Shown here piece by piece: positions 1-11,037 of a stretch of DNA of 64,000 nucleotides (position 1 is the stretch's first letter; the number at the start of each line of letters is the position of its first letter). A program made the translations under genes and the position numbers. Origin of the DNA: Caprimulgus europaeus (taxonomy: Eukaryota > Chordata > Aves > Caprimulgiformes > Caprimulgidae); assembly GCA_907165065.1 (NCBI GenBank), contig OU015525.1, positions 1,141,138-1,205,137 on the forward strand. The letters run 5' to 3'. Under the pieces are notes generated by a model. The model worked only from the letters and a program-made list of their open reading frames with translations, had not been told where the DNA came from and did not search any database.

Positions 1-268
1 GGCCTCCGAAGCCGTAGCCGTAGCCGAAGGCTCCAGAGGAGACGGGCACTCCCTGGGAGCTGAGGGCGCTGCCCACGGCAGCCGATGAGGAGGATCCGAC
101 GGCGGTGTTCTGGGGGAAGGAGCTGAGGATGGGTCCTGGCAGGGTGACCAGCACGGGGGGAGGCTGGATGGTGACTGTGGAGTCCTGGCACTGCCTGACA
201 CAGGGCTCGTTGCAGCTGTTGGCCAGCGGGGCAGGACGGCAGGAGCCGCAGAGGTCGTAGCAGGCCAT
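1..268 (-). CDS. Feather-type beta-keratin, gene 1 (3' end cut by window edge)
   Basis: The first 89 codons of a feather corneous beta-protein are present; the C-terminal Gly-Tyr/Cys tail runs off the left edge. The start at 268 is preceded by a 20-nt untranslated piece of exon 2 (269-288), a 208-nt intron (289-496) with GT...AG ends, and noncoding exon 1 ending at 497. Residue 11 is Arg ([11 protein letters not shown]), a variant shared with genes 4, 6, 11 and 13; residues 33 and 36-38 are Thr and Pro-Pro-Pro. The promoter has the altered TATA form. No frame break is seen in the visible part, so it is probably a functional copy truncated only by the window. Confidence 0.95.
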   Translation of the reverse strand, partial: MACYDLCGSCRPAPLANSCNEPCVRQCQDSTVTIQPPPVLVTLPGPILSSFPQNTAVGSSSSAAVGSALSSQGVPVSSGAFGYGYGFGG

Positions 269-496
269 GTGTGTGGTGTGGAGGGGCCCTGGAAGAGAGG
301 GTGTTGAGCAAGCGGAGGGGCGTGGGGGTGCGAGGGGCGGTGTTGCAGGAGGGCGAGGGGTTAGGGAGGGCTGGTGTGGGGCTGTGGGGAGCGTGGCGGT
401 GGGGAGGCGTGAGGGCTGGTGAGGCTGGGGCAGAGCGTGCTGGAAGAGAGGGGCCAGGTGGGGCAGGAGCAGGAGGGGCAGGGGGTTGAGGCTCAC

Positions 497-602
497 CTTG
501 TTGAGCGCGGAGGAGAAGGCGTGAGGAGAAGTGTGTGAGGGAGGGAGGCGCGGGGCCGGTTTGATTCTGGTCCCCGAGGGGCGGGACAGCCTTTGCGCAT
601 GC
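497..602 (-). promoter_or_regulatory. Core promoter and noncoding exon 1, gene 1 (TATA altered)
   Basis: Exon 1 ends at 497 (splice donor AAG|GTGAGCC). The TATA position, 560-566, reads AATCAAA on the gene strand instead of AATAAAA. A GC box (578-585) and an NRF1-like motif TGCGCATGC (594-602) lie just upstream. The transcription start, placed about 30 nt downstream of the TATA position, is inferred. Confidence 0.7.
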
Positions 603-733
603 CGGCATTTTGCAGCAAGCGGCTGTTCCGTGCCCCAGCTGGACATGGAGGAATGAGGTGGGGAGTGTTTTCCTTCCCACAACGCTGCTTTTCATGGCCT
701 TCTCTTGAGGCCGTGTCCCTGTGGCCCTGGCGG

Positions 734-1075
734 CAGCTTTCAAGTGCCAGTCGGTGTTTGGGAGGGTTTGCACGGAATCTGTGTGTCAGGGCATTTGGCA
801 GACTCAGCCAAAGGACGTGAGATGATGTCATCTTGTGGCACTCGTGTTGTCTGGTTTGTGGGTATCTTGTTACGAGGGGACCTCACTTCCTCACTGTCCT
901 GGCAGGCTGCTCTGGCATTTGGAGCTGTGCTGGGCATTAGTGGTTCCTGTTTCATTGTGTTTTATCACTGTCCAGCTGACTGCCATCAGCTTTCAAGTGA
1001 CAGTCGGTGTTTGGGAGGATTTTCACCGAATTGGCATGTTCAGAGCATTTACCAGACATGACCAAAGCACAGGAG
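734..1075. repeat. Degenerate 253-bp tandem duplication upstream of gene 1
   Basis: Two related units start at 734 and 987, both opening with CAGCTTTCAAGTG and followed by a similar stretch ending in a GCCAAAG-like motif. Between them is a block (838-930) whose relative recurs after the second unit at genes 5, 8 and 10. The same duplicated arrangement lies upstream of genes 5, 8 and 10. Confidence 0.7.
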
Positions 1076-1094
1076 AGGGGAACTACTGGCCTGC

Positions 1095-1610
1095 CAGTCA
1101 GTTTATGGAATAAATCATCCTGTGGCACGTGCAGGACAACCATGTATCCCAGTGCAGTCAGCATGGGTTTTTGAAAGGCAGGTCCTGCTTGAATTACCTG
1201 ATCTCCTTCCATGACAAGGTGACCCGCTTAGTGGATGAGGGAGAGGTTGTGGATTTTCTCTAACGAGACTTCAGTGAAGCCTTTGGCACCGTTTCCCACA
1301 GCATTCTCCTGGAGAAACTGGATGCTCCTGTAGTGTTTGTTGTGTAAAAAAGTGTCTGGGTGGCTGGGCCCAGAGAACTGTGGTGAATGGAGTTAAATCC
1401 AGCTGGTTTGGGGTCACCAGTGGCTTTCCCCAGTGCTCAGTACTGAGACCGGCTCTGTTTAATATCTTTATCAATGATCTGGATGAGGACACTGAATGCA
1501 CCCTCAGAAAATATACAGATGACACCATGATGGGTGGTGGTGTTGATCTGCTGGAGAGTGAGAATGCTCTGCAGACAGATCTGGGCAAGTACAAGAGCAT
1601 TCCAACACAT
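1095..1610 (+). mobile_element. CR1 LINE fragment, reverse transcriptase part
   Basis: Translated pieces give the CR1 RT palm: the region around the CR1-typical LVDEG and SEAF motifs, then VNGVKSS, a motif-B-like SGFPQCSVL (consensus has SGVPQGSVL) and YTDD at the catalytic FADD position. Frames are broken, so it is dead. It ends abruptly near 1610 without a CR1 3' tail. Confidence 0.85.
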
Positions 1611-1614
1611 TAAG

Positions 1615-2420
1615 AATTTGGATCATGTACTTTATATGAGCTGAGTTTCCTTGATTAATGAATCAGTTTGACCAATCTGATCTTTTATTCTTTTAAACAT
1701 TTTAGAAACAAATTTGGAAAAAAAAAAGGAAGCAAAAAACTGAAAAGCAAACAAATAAACAAGCAAACAAAAATGCTGAATACTTCTACAGACAGACAAC
1801 TAAGAGAGAGGGAGTCTGAATCTCCCAGTATACACTTCTGCACCTGGGCTTATCACCCTTGATTTTCTTCATAGATGAGAGAGTCATATCCTAAAAGTAT
1901 CTGTTTTATCTTTCCTACTTTAGATGGTCACCTGAAGGTAGGAGAATCTCCATCTCTTCTCTATATACCCACATCAGATGTTCATGTGGAACAAGTTCTG
2001 CTAATTTATAATTTTGCAGCCCTGACAACCCTGATGTCATGAATGAAAAGGGCCACAGAGATGAAAAATCATTTGCACCAACTGAATTGCAGCTGTGTTA
2101 GGGCTCATTAGGACTCATAATTCAGGAGAAAGCTGTACAAAGCAAGAGCAGAGAATCCTCACAGAGGAATTACCTGAGTTTTGGGCACTAGTTGTCACAC
2201 ACAAATGGCGCCTGGAGCATGTGGGGACACTTGGTCAAGACATGACACCATCATAAATGATGTAAACTATATTTCAGATTATTTCTTTGGAAGCGAGTGA
2301 TGTGATTACCTACTCTGGCTTCGTGCCTACTGAGACAGGAAATAGGATTTTTCAGTATTAATTTTTGCTTCAAGTGTAATAGTCATATTAATACTAAAGT
2401 TTAACTTTTAAATAAGAAAA
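1615..2420. other. AT-rich spacer, nothing recognised
   Basis: No reading frame of interest and no repeat family that I can name. The stretch 1690-1770 is A-rich on the plus strand. It is not repeated elsewhere in the window as far as I can see. Confidence 0.5.
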
Positions 2421-3031
2421 ATCCAGCGGGATCATCACCTCTTTGGAGCGGCCGGGCGGGCTGTGTTGGGTGCAGCCCAGGCTGCGGTTTGCCCTCTGGG
2501 CTGCCAGGGCACACTGCTGCCTCATGGTGAGCCTGCTGGCAGCCAGCACCCCAGGTCCCTTTCTGCAGGGCTGCTCTCCAGCCACTCCTCTCCCAGTCTC
2601 TCCTTGGGGCCAGTGTTGCTCTGTTGTGGGTGCAGAATCCCCCATTTGTTCTTGTTCAGTTTCCCACCATAGATGGTTGCCCCTGCTCTGATTTCTCTGG
2701 ATCCCTCTGCCAGGCCTCTCATCCCTCAAGAGAATCAACAGCCCCTCCCAGGTTGGTGTCACCAGCAGATTTTTTACTGATGCATCAACTGCTGCATCCA
2801 GATCACTGATAAGAACCTTGAACAGAACTGGCCCTGGGCCAGAGCTTTGAGGAGCAGCACTGGTCACTGGTCACCAGCCAGCTGCAGCCCCATTCACTAC
2901 AGCCCTTAGAGCTCTGCCCTTCAGGCAGTTCTTCACCCAGTGCCCCATGGACCTGCTCATCTCTCAGGTGGACACCTTGTCCAGAAGGATGCTGTGAGGG
3001 ACAGATTCAAAAGCCTTACTGACCTCTATAT
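2421..3031 (-). mobile_element. CR1 LINE fragment, minus strand
   Basis: The minus-strand translation around 2400-2870 keeps CR1 RT C-terminal phrases (SGPGPVLFKVLISDLD, then a VLAASRLTMRQQCALAAQRAN-like segment). It is interrupted at 3031 by the 3' end of a second CR1. The same pair is duplicated at 55934-57250. Confidence 0.8.
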
Positions 3032-3730
3032 AATCATAGAATGTGTTGGGTTGGAATGGACCTTCAGAGGTCATCTAGCCCAACCCCCCTGCAGTGAGCG
3101 GGGACATCTTTACTAGAGGAGGTTTCTCTGCGCCCCATCAAGCCTGACCTTGACTATTTCCAGTGATGGGGCCTCCACTAGCACTGTGGACAACCTGTTC
3201 AGTGATCTACCAGCCTCATATTGAAGAACTTTTTCCTAATACCCAGCCGAAATCTCCTCTTTTCTAGTTTAAAACCCTCACCCCTCGTCCTGTTGCTACC
3301 TGCCCTGGTGACCAGTTCTTCCCCAGTTTTATTTTAGGCGTTTTTCAGATACTGGAAGGCTGCTATAAGGTCCCCCTGCAGTCTTCTCCAGGCTGAACAA
3401 CGCCAACTCTCTCAGCCTCTCTTCATAGAAGAGATTCTTTAGGCTTTTAATCATATTTGTGGCCTCCTCTGGACACACTCCAACAGGGACACGTCCTTCT
3501 TGTGTTGAGGACTCCAAAACTGGACATAGTGTTCCAGGTGAGGTCTCACCAGAGCAGAGTAGAGGGGCAGAATCACCTCTCTGGATCTGCTGGCCACACT
3601 TCTTTTGATGCAGCCCAGGATGGGGTTGGCCTTCTGGGCTGCAGATGCACATTGGTGGCTCATGTCCAGCTTTTCATCCACTATTTCCCCCAAGTCCTTT
3701 TCCTCAGGGTTGATTTCCAGCACATCATCT
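3032..3730 (-). mobile_element. CR1 LINE 3' end, minus strand
   Basis: The plus strand at 3032 begins with the reverse complement of the CR1 3' terminus (TCATAGAAT, then the GGTTGGAAT and CAACCCCCCTGC phrases). Upstream on the minus strand is the RT C-terminus ([39 protein letters not shown]). It lies inside the older minus-strand CR1 and abuts the 3' flank of gene 2. Confidence 0.85.
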
Positions 3731-3922
3731 GTTCTGGAAGCCCCCCAGGTGCCAGTGTGTGGTGTTGTTGGTTGTGGTGTCCTATTTTGTGGCAGAGTTC
3801 TTGTGGCCATTTTCCACCCACCCTGATGGCCTCTTGAGGCCTGGCTTTGTGCAAGGTGAAGCTGGAGGAGCCTTCTGAGAAGAAATGAAGAGGAGGCGTC
3901 TGAGGCTGGGATGCAGGAAATC

Positions 3923-3928
3923 TTTATT
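3923..3928 (-). terminator. Polyadenylation signal AATAAA, gene 2
   Basis: AATAAA on the gene strand about 240 nt after the stop codon. This belongs to the short 3' UTR class (class A: genes 2, 4, 5, 9, 10, 12, 13). Confidence 0.8.
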
Positions 3929-4166
3929 GAAAGGATGAAAGGGTGGGAAGGCAGGAGCACCAAGTGGGAGTGATGTGGTCGAAGGTGCAAGAAGGGTGAC
4001 AATTAGCCAAGGTCTGGCCCCTTCTCTCCTTCCTTGCCTGGTGCCTGGAGAGGAGGAGCAGTGGATGGAGAGCCCATGGGCCAGGAACATGGTTGAGGTG
4101 CGTCCTCAGTCCATGGCGTGGCTGTCAGGGTGTGGGTGTTTGGTGTGAGGGGAGGTGGCAGGAGCC

Positions 4167-4475
4167 TTAGCAGGGGTAGCAGCCCCTTCTGGCGCCGAAG
4201 CAGCCCAGGCCTCCGAAGCCGTAGCCGTAGCCGAAGGCTCCAGAGGAGACGGGCACTCCCTGGGAGCTGAGGGCGCTGCCCACGGCAGCCGATGAGGAGG
4301 ATCCGACGGCGGTGTTCTGGGGGAAGGAGCTGAGGATGGGTCCTGGCAGGGTGACCAGCACGGGGGGAGGCTGGATGGTGACTGTGGAGTCCTGGCACTG
4401 CCTGACACAGGGCTCGTTGCAGCTGTTGGCCAGCGGGGCGGGTGGGCAGGAGCCGCAGAGGTCGTAGCAGGCCAT
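4167..4475 (-). CDS. Feather-type beta-keratin, gene 2 (reference copy)
   Basis: A 102-residue structural protein of feather corneocytes that assembles into 3-4 nm beta filaments cross-linked by disulfides. Visible order: Cys-rich head (C3, C7, C10, C19, C23, C27, within the family signature [14 protein letters not shown]); beta-sheet framework at about residues 30-63 with the hallmark [19 protein letters not shown]; a Ser-rich run; a [19 protein letters not shown] glycine-tyrosine segment; and a tail with C92, C99 and C102. Usual feather keratins are 97-100 residues, so this is slightly long, with a [11 protein letters not shown] tail rather than the classical SGRRCLPC ending. The start is fixed by the family N-terminus and by the splice acceptor 20 nt upstream. 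All coding lies in exon 2. Variant state: P11, T33, PPP36-38. Confidence 0.96.
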   Translation of the reverse strand: MACYDLCGSCPPAPLANSCNEPCVRQCQDSTVTIQPPPVLVTLPGPILSSFPQNTAVGSSSSAAVGSALSSQGVPVSSGAFGYGYGFGGLGCFGARRGCYPC

Positions 4476-4495
4476 GTGTGTGGTGTGGAGGGGCC

Positions 4496-4703
4496 CTGGA
4501 AGAGAGGGTGTTGAGCAAGCGGAGGGGCGTGGGGGTGCGAGGGGCGGTGTTGCAGGAGGGCAAGGGGTTAGGGAGGGCTGGTGTGGGGCTGTGGGGAGCG
4601 TGGCGGTGGGGAGGCGTGAGGGCTGGTGAGGCTGGGGCAGAGCGTGCTGGAAGAGAGGGGCCAGGTGGGGCAGGAGCAGGAGGGGCAGGGGGTTGAGGCT
4701 CAC
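4496..4703 (-). other. Intron 1 of gene 2 (model for all copies) with G-quadruplex motif
   Basis: A 208-nt intron with donor AAG|GTGAGCC at 4703 and acceptor CTCTTCCAG|GGCCCC after 4496. The gene strand is C-rich and nearly G-free, so the template strand carries G runs, including a canonical quadruplex motif at 4558-4577. Equivalent introns: 289-496, 8183-8390, 13575-13782, 19906-20113, 27140-27347, 30967-31174, 35902-36109, 40995-41202, 45849-46056, 53345-53552, 58007-58214 and 63251-63458. A second CTCTCTTCCAG lies inside the intron (AG at 4647-4648). Confidence 0.85.
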
Positions 4704-4809
4704 CTTGTTGAGCGCGGAGGAGAAGGCGTGAGGAGAAGTGTGTGAGGGAGGGAGGCGCGGGGCCGGTTTGATTCTGGTCCCCGAGGGGCGGGACAGCCTT
4801 TGCGCATGC
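4704..4809 (-). promoter_or_regulatory. Core promoter and noncoding exon 1, gene 2 (TATA altered)
   Basis: The TATA position 4767-4773 reads AATCAAA. GC box at 4785-4792 and TGCGCATGC at 4801-4809. Exon 1 is about 40 nt and pyrimidine-rich, ending at 4704. Confidence 0.7.
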
Positions 4810-5169
4810 CGGCATTTTGCAGCAAGCGGCTGTTCCGTGCCCCAGCTGGACATGGAGGAATGAGGTGGGGAGTGTTTTCCTTCCCACAACGCTGCTTTTC
4901 ATGGCCTTCTCTTGAGACCGTGTCCCTGTGGCCCTGGCGGCAGCTTTCAAGTGCCAGTCGGTGTTTGGGAGGGTTTGCACTGAAGCCGTGTCCGGGCATT
5001 TGTCAGACGTGGCCGAAGCGCAGGAGATGTGGTGTCAGCACTGAGCTCATCCAGCGCTCTCTGTAGCTGAGCTCGGCACCTTTGCAGCCTGGTCTTTGGC
5101 ATGACACAGGGCTTGGGCTCTGATGTGATGTGTTCTAAGAAAATCTCCAAAGGTGGTGAAGGACGTAGA

Positions 5170-5575
5170 GAAGAAGGCTTAGGAGGGGTGGTTGAGGGAA
5201 CTGGGGGGTTTAGTTTGCAGAAAAAGAAGTTGTGGGGGGAGAACTCCCTACAGGTACCAGAAAAGAGGTTGCAATGAGGTGGGCGTCAGTCTCTCCGCCC
5301 TGGTAACAAGTGACAGCACAAGAGAAACGGCCTCATGTTGTGCCAGGGGAGGTTTGTGTTGGATATTTTCATCATCCAAAGGGTTATGAAGCATTGGAAG
5401 AGGCTGCTCAGAGAAGTGGTGGAGCCACCATCCCTGGAGGATTTACAAGACGTGTAGATGTGCTGCTTAGGGACATGGTTTAGTGGTGGGTGGCAGTGGT
5501 AGGTTAACAGTTGGAGTTGATGATCTCCAAGGTCTTTTCCAAGCTGACCAATTCTCTGGCTGTGTGATTCCATGA
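5170..5575 (+). mobile_element. CR1 LINE 3' end
   Basis: A CR1 C-terminal/3' UTR segment (GGTTGAGGGAACTGGGG, then ACCATCCCTGGAGGAT, ending with GTGTGATTCCATGAG). Truncated at its 5' side. Its duplicate is at 14250-14655. Confidence 0.85.
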
Positions 5576-6538
5576 GACAGTGCCAGCTGGGTCCAAGACA
5601 GACCTGGTGCTGGCCACAGCTGAGCCAATCAAGAGTGGTGGTGGCACCTCTGTAATAAAATATTTGAGAAAGGAAAAAACTACTGGACATTTTTAACTGG
5701 GAGAGAGGAGGGAGCATATTTGAGAGAAAAGCTCTATAGACACCAAGTTGAATGAAGAAGGAAGGAGCAGGAGGTTCTCCAGGCTCTGTAGCAGAGATTC
5801 CCCAGCAGCCCATGGTGAAGACCATGGTGAGGCAGGCTGTCCCCCTGCAGTCCATGAAGGTTAATGGTGGAGCAGATATCCAGCTGCAGCCCATGATGGC
5901 CCCATGCTGGAGCAGGTAGATGCTCCTGAAGGAGTCTGAGACCTTGTGGGCAGCCCATGGTGGAGCAGGCTCCTGGCAAGACCTGTGACCCTGTGGAGAG
6001 GAGCCCACCCTGGAGCAGGTCTTCTGGCAGGACTTGTGACCCCGTGGGGCACCTGCACTGCAGCAGTGTGTTCCTGAAGGACTGTACCCCATGGGAAGGC
6101 CCCACCTGGGAGAAGTTTGTGGAGGACTGTCTGCCGTGGGTGGGAGCCCATGCTGGAGTAGGAGAGGAGTGTGAGGAGGAAGGAGTGGCAGAGACAACAT
6201 GTAATGGCCTGGCTGTAACCCCTGGTCCCCCTGTGCCACTTGTTGGGAGAGTGAGAGAATCCAGGAGTGGAGTTGAGGCTGGGAGAAGGGAGGGGTGGGA
6301 GGAAGTGTGTTCAGATTTGGTTTTATTTTTCATTCTTCTACTCTGAATTTTGATTGTCTGTAAATGAAATGAATTTCCCCAGGTGGAGTCTGTTTTGCCT
6401 GTGCTGGCAGCTGGTGAGTGATGTCCCTGTGCTTGTCTTGGCTCAGGAGCCTCTCATCATATTTTCTCTCCCCTGTCCAGTTGAGGAGGGGGAGTGATAG
6501 AGCAGCACTTAGCATCCAGCCATGGACAACCCAGCACA
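5576..6538 (+). mobile_element. ERVL-type LTR, incomplete, plus strand
   Basis: An avian LTR rich in GGAGCAGG/CCTGTGACCC modules (5870-6180). It ends with the AGTTGAGGAGGGGGAGTGAT phrase and a CA terminus at 6538. The 5' end is missing or merges with the CR1 tail. The complete relative is the solo LTR at 17259-18389. Confidence 0.7.
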
Positions 6539-7016
6539 GAGCCTCATCTCCAGAGCAGAGCAGGGTCACAGGCTTGTTCCTGCACGTGGTCCCCAGTGCC
6601 CCATGCTGTGCCTCAGGGACCCCCCAGTGAGGAGGATGGTGACCTCACCCAGGGGCTTTGTGTGTGACCTGAGAGCAGAGGGCTGGTGGCTCGGGGTCCC
6701 CTGCACAGTTGTTCCAGTGACCCTGCAGCAGGGAGGTTGTTGTTCTGGAGCCCCCGTGCATGGGTGAGTGTGGGACCCTGCAGTGAAGAGGGTCTGCTGG
6801 CCTGGGGATCTGTGCCAAGGGATGAGTTGGGGACCCCATAGCAAGGTGAGTCCATGGGCTGGGGACTCCCATGTAGGAGGAATGGGGACCGTGCAGCCAG
6901 GTGGGCAGTGCGTCAGGGAGCCACACCTGGGTCAGGGGAGGCGGGTGGTGACTTGGGTACCTGGCATTGGGTGTCCAGGGTCCTGGGAGCAAGGGGGGAT
7001 GGAGACATGGGACCAG
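6539..7016. repeat. Unidentified repeat following the LTR 3' end
   Basis: About 480 bp made of degenerate GGGACCCC / CAGTGA / GGTGAGT modules. The same sequence follows the same LTR terminus at 19066, 23237, 29356 and 49182. I do not recognise the family; no coding potential is convincing. Confidence 0.55.
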
Positions 7017-7416
7017 GTGTGACGCATCACACATGGAAGGTGATGTGGAGACAGCCAGTGGTGGGTGCAGTGGCTCTGGGACACATCAGGAAGGGGGGGA
7101 AGATGCCAAGACTCTGAAGAGAGTTCGTCAAGTGTGTGCCATGCCAGGGAGATGTTGTCAAAGGTGTGTGCAGGGAGCGTTGTGATGTTGATGCTTTTGT
7201 TAGAGGAAGTGCTGGTCTTGTGTCCCATTGTGGAAGCCCCCAGGTGCCAGTCAGTGGTGTTGCTGGTTGTGTTGGGATATTTTGTAGGAGAGGTCTTGTG
7301 GCCCCTTTCCACCCACCCCGATGACCTCTGGAGCCGTGATTTTTTGCCAGGCGAGGTTGAAGTGCTTTGAGATACGAAAAGAAGTGGAGGAGTCTCAGGC
7401 TTGGATGCAGGAGAAC

Positions 7417-7422
7417 TTTATT
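7417..7422 (-). terminator. Polyadenylation signal AATAAA, gene 3
   Basis: AATAAA about 438 nt after the stop codon: the long 3' UTR class (class B: genes 3, 6, 7, 11, and the distal part of 8). Confidence 0.8.
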
Positions 7423-7859
7423 GACAGAACCCAAAGTGGAAAAGCAGGAACACCAAGTGTATGGGAGCTGCTGTGAGATGCAAGTAGGACGACTCTCAGA
7501 AGAGATCCGTGCAGTAGATTTTGCCAGAGCTCCAAGGTTTGCCTGGCCCACACTGGTAGCACCACACCAGAGATTCCCCATGGTCCTTGGCTTGTGAGAA
7601 GGTGGTTGCAGTGGGGAAGCGTGGACAGAGCAGAAAGAGTGATGCAGAGAAGGCAATGGGAGAAGAGGAGGACTTCTATGGAGAATGTTTCCCGGCTGCC
7701 TGGGCAGGCTCCATCCCTTCTTCTTGCCTCTTTGGTTCCTTCAGAAGAGAAACCCTGGATGATGGGATTGTGTGCCAAGAATAGAATGAAGGTGCGTCCT
7801 CAGTCCATGGCGTGGCTGTCAGGTGTGGGTGTTTGGTGTGAGGGGAGGTGGCAGGAGCC

Positions 7860-8162
7860 TTAGCAGGGGTAGCAGCCCCTTCTGGCGCCGAAGCAGCCCA
7901 GGCCTCCGAAGCCGTAGCCGAAGGCTCCAGAGGAGACGGGCACTCCCTGGGAGCTGAGGGCGCTGCCCACGGCAGCCGATGAGGAGGATCCGACGGCGGT
8001 GTTCTGGGGGAAGGAGCTGAGGATGGGTCCTGGCAGGGTGACCAGCACGGGGGGAGGCTGGATGACCACTGTGGAGTCCTGGCACTGCCTGACACAGGGC
8101 TCGTTGCAGCTGTTGGCCAGCGGGGCGGGTGGGCAGGAGCCGCAGAGGTCGTAGCAGGCCAT
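7860..8162 (-). CDS. Feather-type beta-keratin, gene 3 (100-residue form)
   Basis: Intact copy, two residues shorter than gene 2 because one Gly-Tyr unit (6 bp, GGCTAC on the gene strand) is missing from the FGYGYGFGG segment, giving FGYGFGG. Residue 33 is Val (STVVIQPPP), which matches the more common feather-keratin state and is unique here. P11, PPP36-38. Exon 2 begins at 8182; intron 8183-8390; exon 1 ends at 8391 with CTCAGCAAG, a C/T variant shared only with gene 13. Its 3' flank is a duplicate of that of gene 7 (offset 22778). Probably functional: intact TATA, splice sites and polyadenylation signal. Confidence 0.96.
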   Translation of the reverse strand: MACYDLCGSCPPAPLANSCNEPCVRQCQDSTVVIQPPPVLVTLPGPILSSFPQNTAVGSSSSAAVGSALSSQGVPVSSGAFGYGFGGLGCFGARRGCYPC

Positions 8163-8390
8163 GTGTGTGGTGTGGAGGGGCCCTGGAAGAGAGGGTGTTG
8201 AGCAAGCGGAGGGGCGTGGGGGTGCGAGGGGCGGTGTTGCAGGAGGGTGAGGGGTTAGGGAGGGCTGGTGTGGGGCTGTGGGGAGCGTGGCGGTGGGGAG
8301 GCGTGAGGGCTGGTGAGGCTGGGGCAGAGCGTGCTGGAAGAGAGGGGCCAGGTGGGGCAGGAGCAGGAGGGGCAGGGGGTTGAGGCTCAC

Positions 8391-8496
8391 CTTGCTGAGC
8401 GCGGAGGAGAAGGCGTGAGGAGAAGTGTGTGAGGGAGGGAGGCGCGGGGCCGGTTTTATTCTGGTCCCCGAGGGGCGGGACAGCCTTTGCGCATGC
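8391..8496 (-). promoter_or_regulatory. Core promoter and noncoding exon 1, gene 3 (TATA intact)
   Basis: AATAAAA at 8454-8460 about 65 nt upstream of the exon 1 donor. GC box at 8472-8479; TGCGCATGC at 8488-8496. Confidence 0.75.
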
Positions 8497-9039
8497 CGGC
8501 ACTTTGCAGCAAGCGGCTGTTCCGTGCCCCAGCTGGACATGGAGGAATGAGGTGGGGAGTGTTTTCCTTCCCACAACGCTGCTTTTCATGGCCTTCTCTT
8601 GAGGCCGTGTCCCTGTGGCCCTGGCGGCAGCTTTCAAGTGCCAGTCGGTGTTTGGGAGGGTTTGCACGGAATCTGTGTGTCAGGGCATTTCACACACAGG
8701 AACCAAGCGTAAGAGCTGTGAGGTGTCAGCAGTGAGGTCATCCCATGGCACTGCTGTGCTGTGGTTTGCAGTGTCTTGTCCAGTGGGGACCTCACTTCTC
8801 ACAGCCCTGGCAGGCTGCTCTGGGCTGTAGAGCTGTGCTGGGCGTTCAGTGTTGCCCCTTCCTTGGTGTTCAGGGACTTCTCACCTTACTGCCCCTTGGC
8901 TTTACCTGTCCGTAGGCCTGACTGTTCCTGTCTGCTGTGGTCTGTGGGTGCCTTGGTGTTCCTGGTGCTGGAGAGATGGCAGCTGGGTGCGTTGGGTTTT
9001 TGTGACAAGGATTTGGTAGTGAGGGGCTACAGGGGTGGC

Positions 9040-11037
9040 TTGTGAGTGAGATTCATTAAGATTCTTCATTTTTTATGGAGAGTCCCCATGTGCTGAAGCA
9101 CAGAGCTGTCTGCACCGAGGGCTTTACTGGATCTCAGGAACAATGAAAGAGCTTTTGAGCTCTGGCGAAGAGGCAGAGAACTCCAGTGGACTTTTATTAT
9201 TCTTTGAGTGTATTCTGGGAGAAAAGTAGAAGTGCCAAAACTCAACTAAAAGTTCATCTGGCTACTGGCATACCAGACAGTTTAAAATGTTTATAGAAAT
9301 TACTTAGCAGCCACAGGAGTGTTAAGGGGAATCTCTCTCCTTTATTAGATGTGTGAGGAGGCACAGTGACAAGGGATAAGCAAAAGGCTGAGGTACTTCC
9401 TGCCTTCTTTGCCTCAGTTTTTAGTACTAAGAGCACTTGTTCTGTGGGTACCCAGCCACCTGAGCTGGAAGACAGGGATGGGAAGCAGAATGAATCCCCC
9501 ATAGTCAAAGGGGAAATGGTTAGAGACCTGCTACACCACTTGGACAGTCCCAAGCCCATGAGATCCACCCAGTGGTACTGAGGGAGCTGGCAGAAGTGCT
9601 CGCCATGCCACTTTCCATCCTTTATCAGCAGTCCTGGCTTTTCCAGGAGGTCCCAGTTGCCTAGAGGTAAGCAAATTGGATGCCCATCTACAAGGAGGGT
9701 CAGAAGGAGAATCCAGGGAACTACAGGCCTGTCAGTCTGACCTTGGTGCCTGGGAGGGCTCTCTTCAGTGTCATCATATGGCACGTGCAGAACAACCAGA
9801 TGATCAGGCCAGTCAGCATGGGTTTGTGAAAGGCAGGTCCTGCTTGGCTGACCTGATGTGCTTCTAAGACAAGGTGACCCGCTTTGTGGATGAGGGAAAG
9901 GCTGTGGATTTTGTCTAACCAGACTTTAGTAAAGCCAGAGCATTCTCCTGGAGAAACTGGCTGCTCTTGTCTTGGATGGATGTAGGCTTTGCTGGGTAAA
10001 AATCTAGCTGGATGGCCAGGCCCAAAGCATGGTGATGAATGGAGTTAAATCCAGGTGATGGCCGGTCAGAAGAGCTGTTCCCCAGGGCTCAGTGTTGGGA
10101 CCAGCTCTGCTTAATATTATTATCAGTGACCAGGATGAGGGGATTGAGTGCACCCTCAGTGAGTTTGCAGGTGACCCCAAGTTGGGTGGGGGTGTTGTTC
10201 TGCTGGAGAGTGGGAAGGCTCTACAGAGGGATCTGGACAGTCTGCATCAATGGGCTGAAGCCAACTGTGTGAGGTTCAACAAGGCTGAGTTGTGGCTCCT
10301 GCACTTGGGTCACCACAACCCCATGCAGCGCTCCAGGCTTGGGGCAGAGTGGCTGGAAAGCTGCCCGGCAGAAAAGGACCTGGGGGTGTTGGTCACCAGC
10401 CGGCTGAATGTGAGCTGGCAGTGTGCCCAGGTGGCCATGAAGGCCACCAGCATCTTGGCTTGTGTGAGCACTAGTGTGGCCAGCAGGAGCAGGGCAGTGA
10501 TCGTCCTCGTGTACTGGGCACTGGTGAGGCGGCCCCTCGAGTGCTGGGTTCAGTGTTGGGCCCCTCACTCCAAGAAGAACACTGAGGTGCTGGAGCGTGT
10601 CCAGAGAAGGGTGACAATGGTGGTAAAGGGTCTGGAGCCCAAGTGTGATGAGGAGCAACTGGGGAAACTGGGCTGGTTTAGCCTGGAGAGAAGGACACTG
10701 AGGGAAGGCTTTATCTTTCTCTCTGCAGCTCTCAGAGCAGAAGTTGTAGTGAGGTGGGGTCAGTCTCTTCTCCCAGGCAATAAGTGACAGGACGAGAGGA
10801 AATGGTGTCAGGTTGTGCCATGGGAGGTTTAGATTGGATAATAGGAAACATTTCTGTACTGACAGGGTGATGGAGCATTGGAAGGCTGCCCAGGGAAGAT
10901 GTTGAATCACCATCCCTGGAGGTCGTTAGAAGCCCTGTAGATGTGGATCTAAGGCACACAGTGGTGAACTTGGCAGGATTATGTTAATGTACTTGGTGAT
11001 TTCAAGCGTCTTTTCCCACCTCAGTGATTCTGTGATT
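9040..11037 (+). mobile_element. CR1 LINE, about 2 kb, 5'-truncated
   Basis: It runs from the pre-RT region through RT to the CR1 3' tail (CAGTGATTCTGTGATTTTC near 11037). Recognisable pieces: the stretch at 9676-9867 (DAHLQGGSEGESRELQACQ), the catalytic region near 10092 ([20 protein letters not shown]) and the thumb region 10270-10700 ([40 protein letters not shown]). Several frameshifts; the FADD motif is degraded. Part is duplicated at 59510-60510. Confidence 0.88.

Noticed and set aside
4442-4696. Gly/Arg-rich plus-strand frame antisense to intron 1, present in all copies
   Set aside because: Conserved only because the intron is; it is a composition artefact of the G-rich strand without a promoter or domain.
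4167-4889. A 240-codon open frame containing each keratin gene, starting upstream of its TATA box
   Set aside because: The extra N-terminal part spans promoter, exon 1 and intron; its ATG is upstream of the transcription start, and the stop-free stretch follows from C-rich composition. The 102-codon product matches the family.
4003-4980. A second long minus-strand frame (284-325 codons) across each gene
   Set aside because: Pro/Leu/Arg-rich low-complexity translation in the wrong frame of the gene, with no family resemblance.
9366-9581. Possible host gene in scattered plus-strand frames of the spacers
   Set aside because: The translations are CR1 pre-RT and RT pieces with frameshifts.
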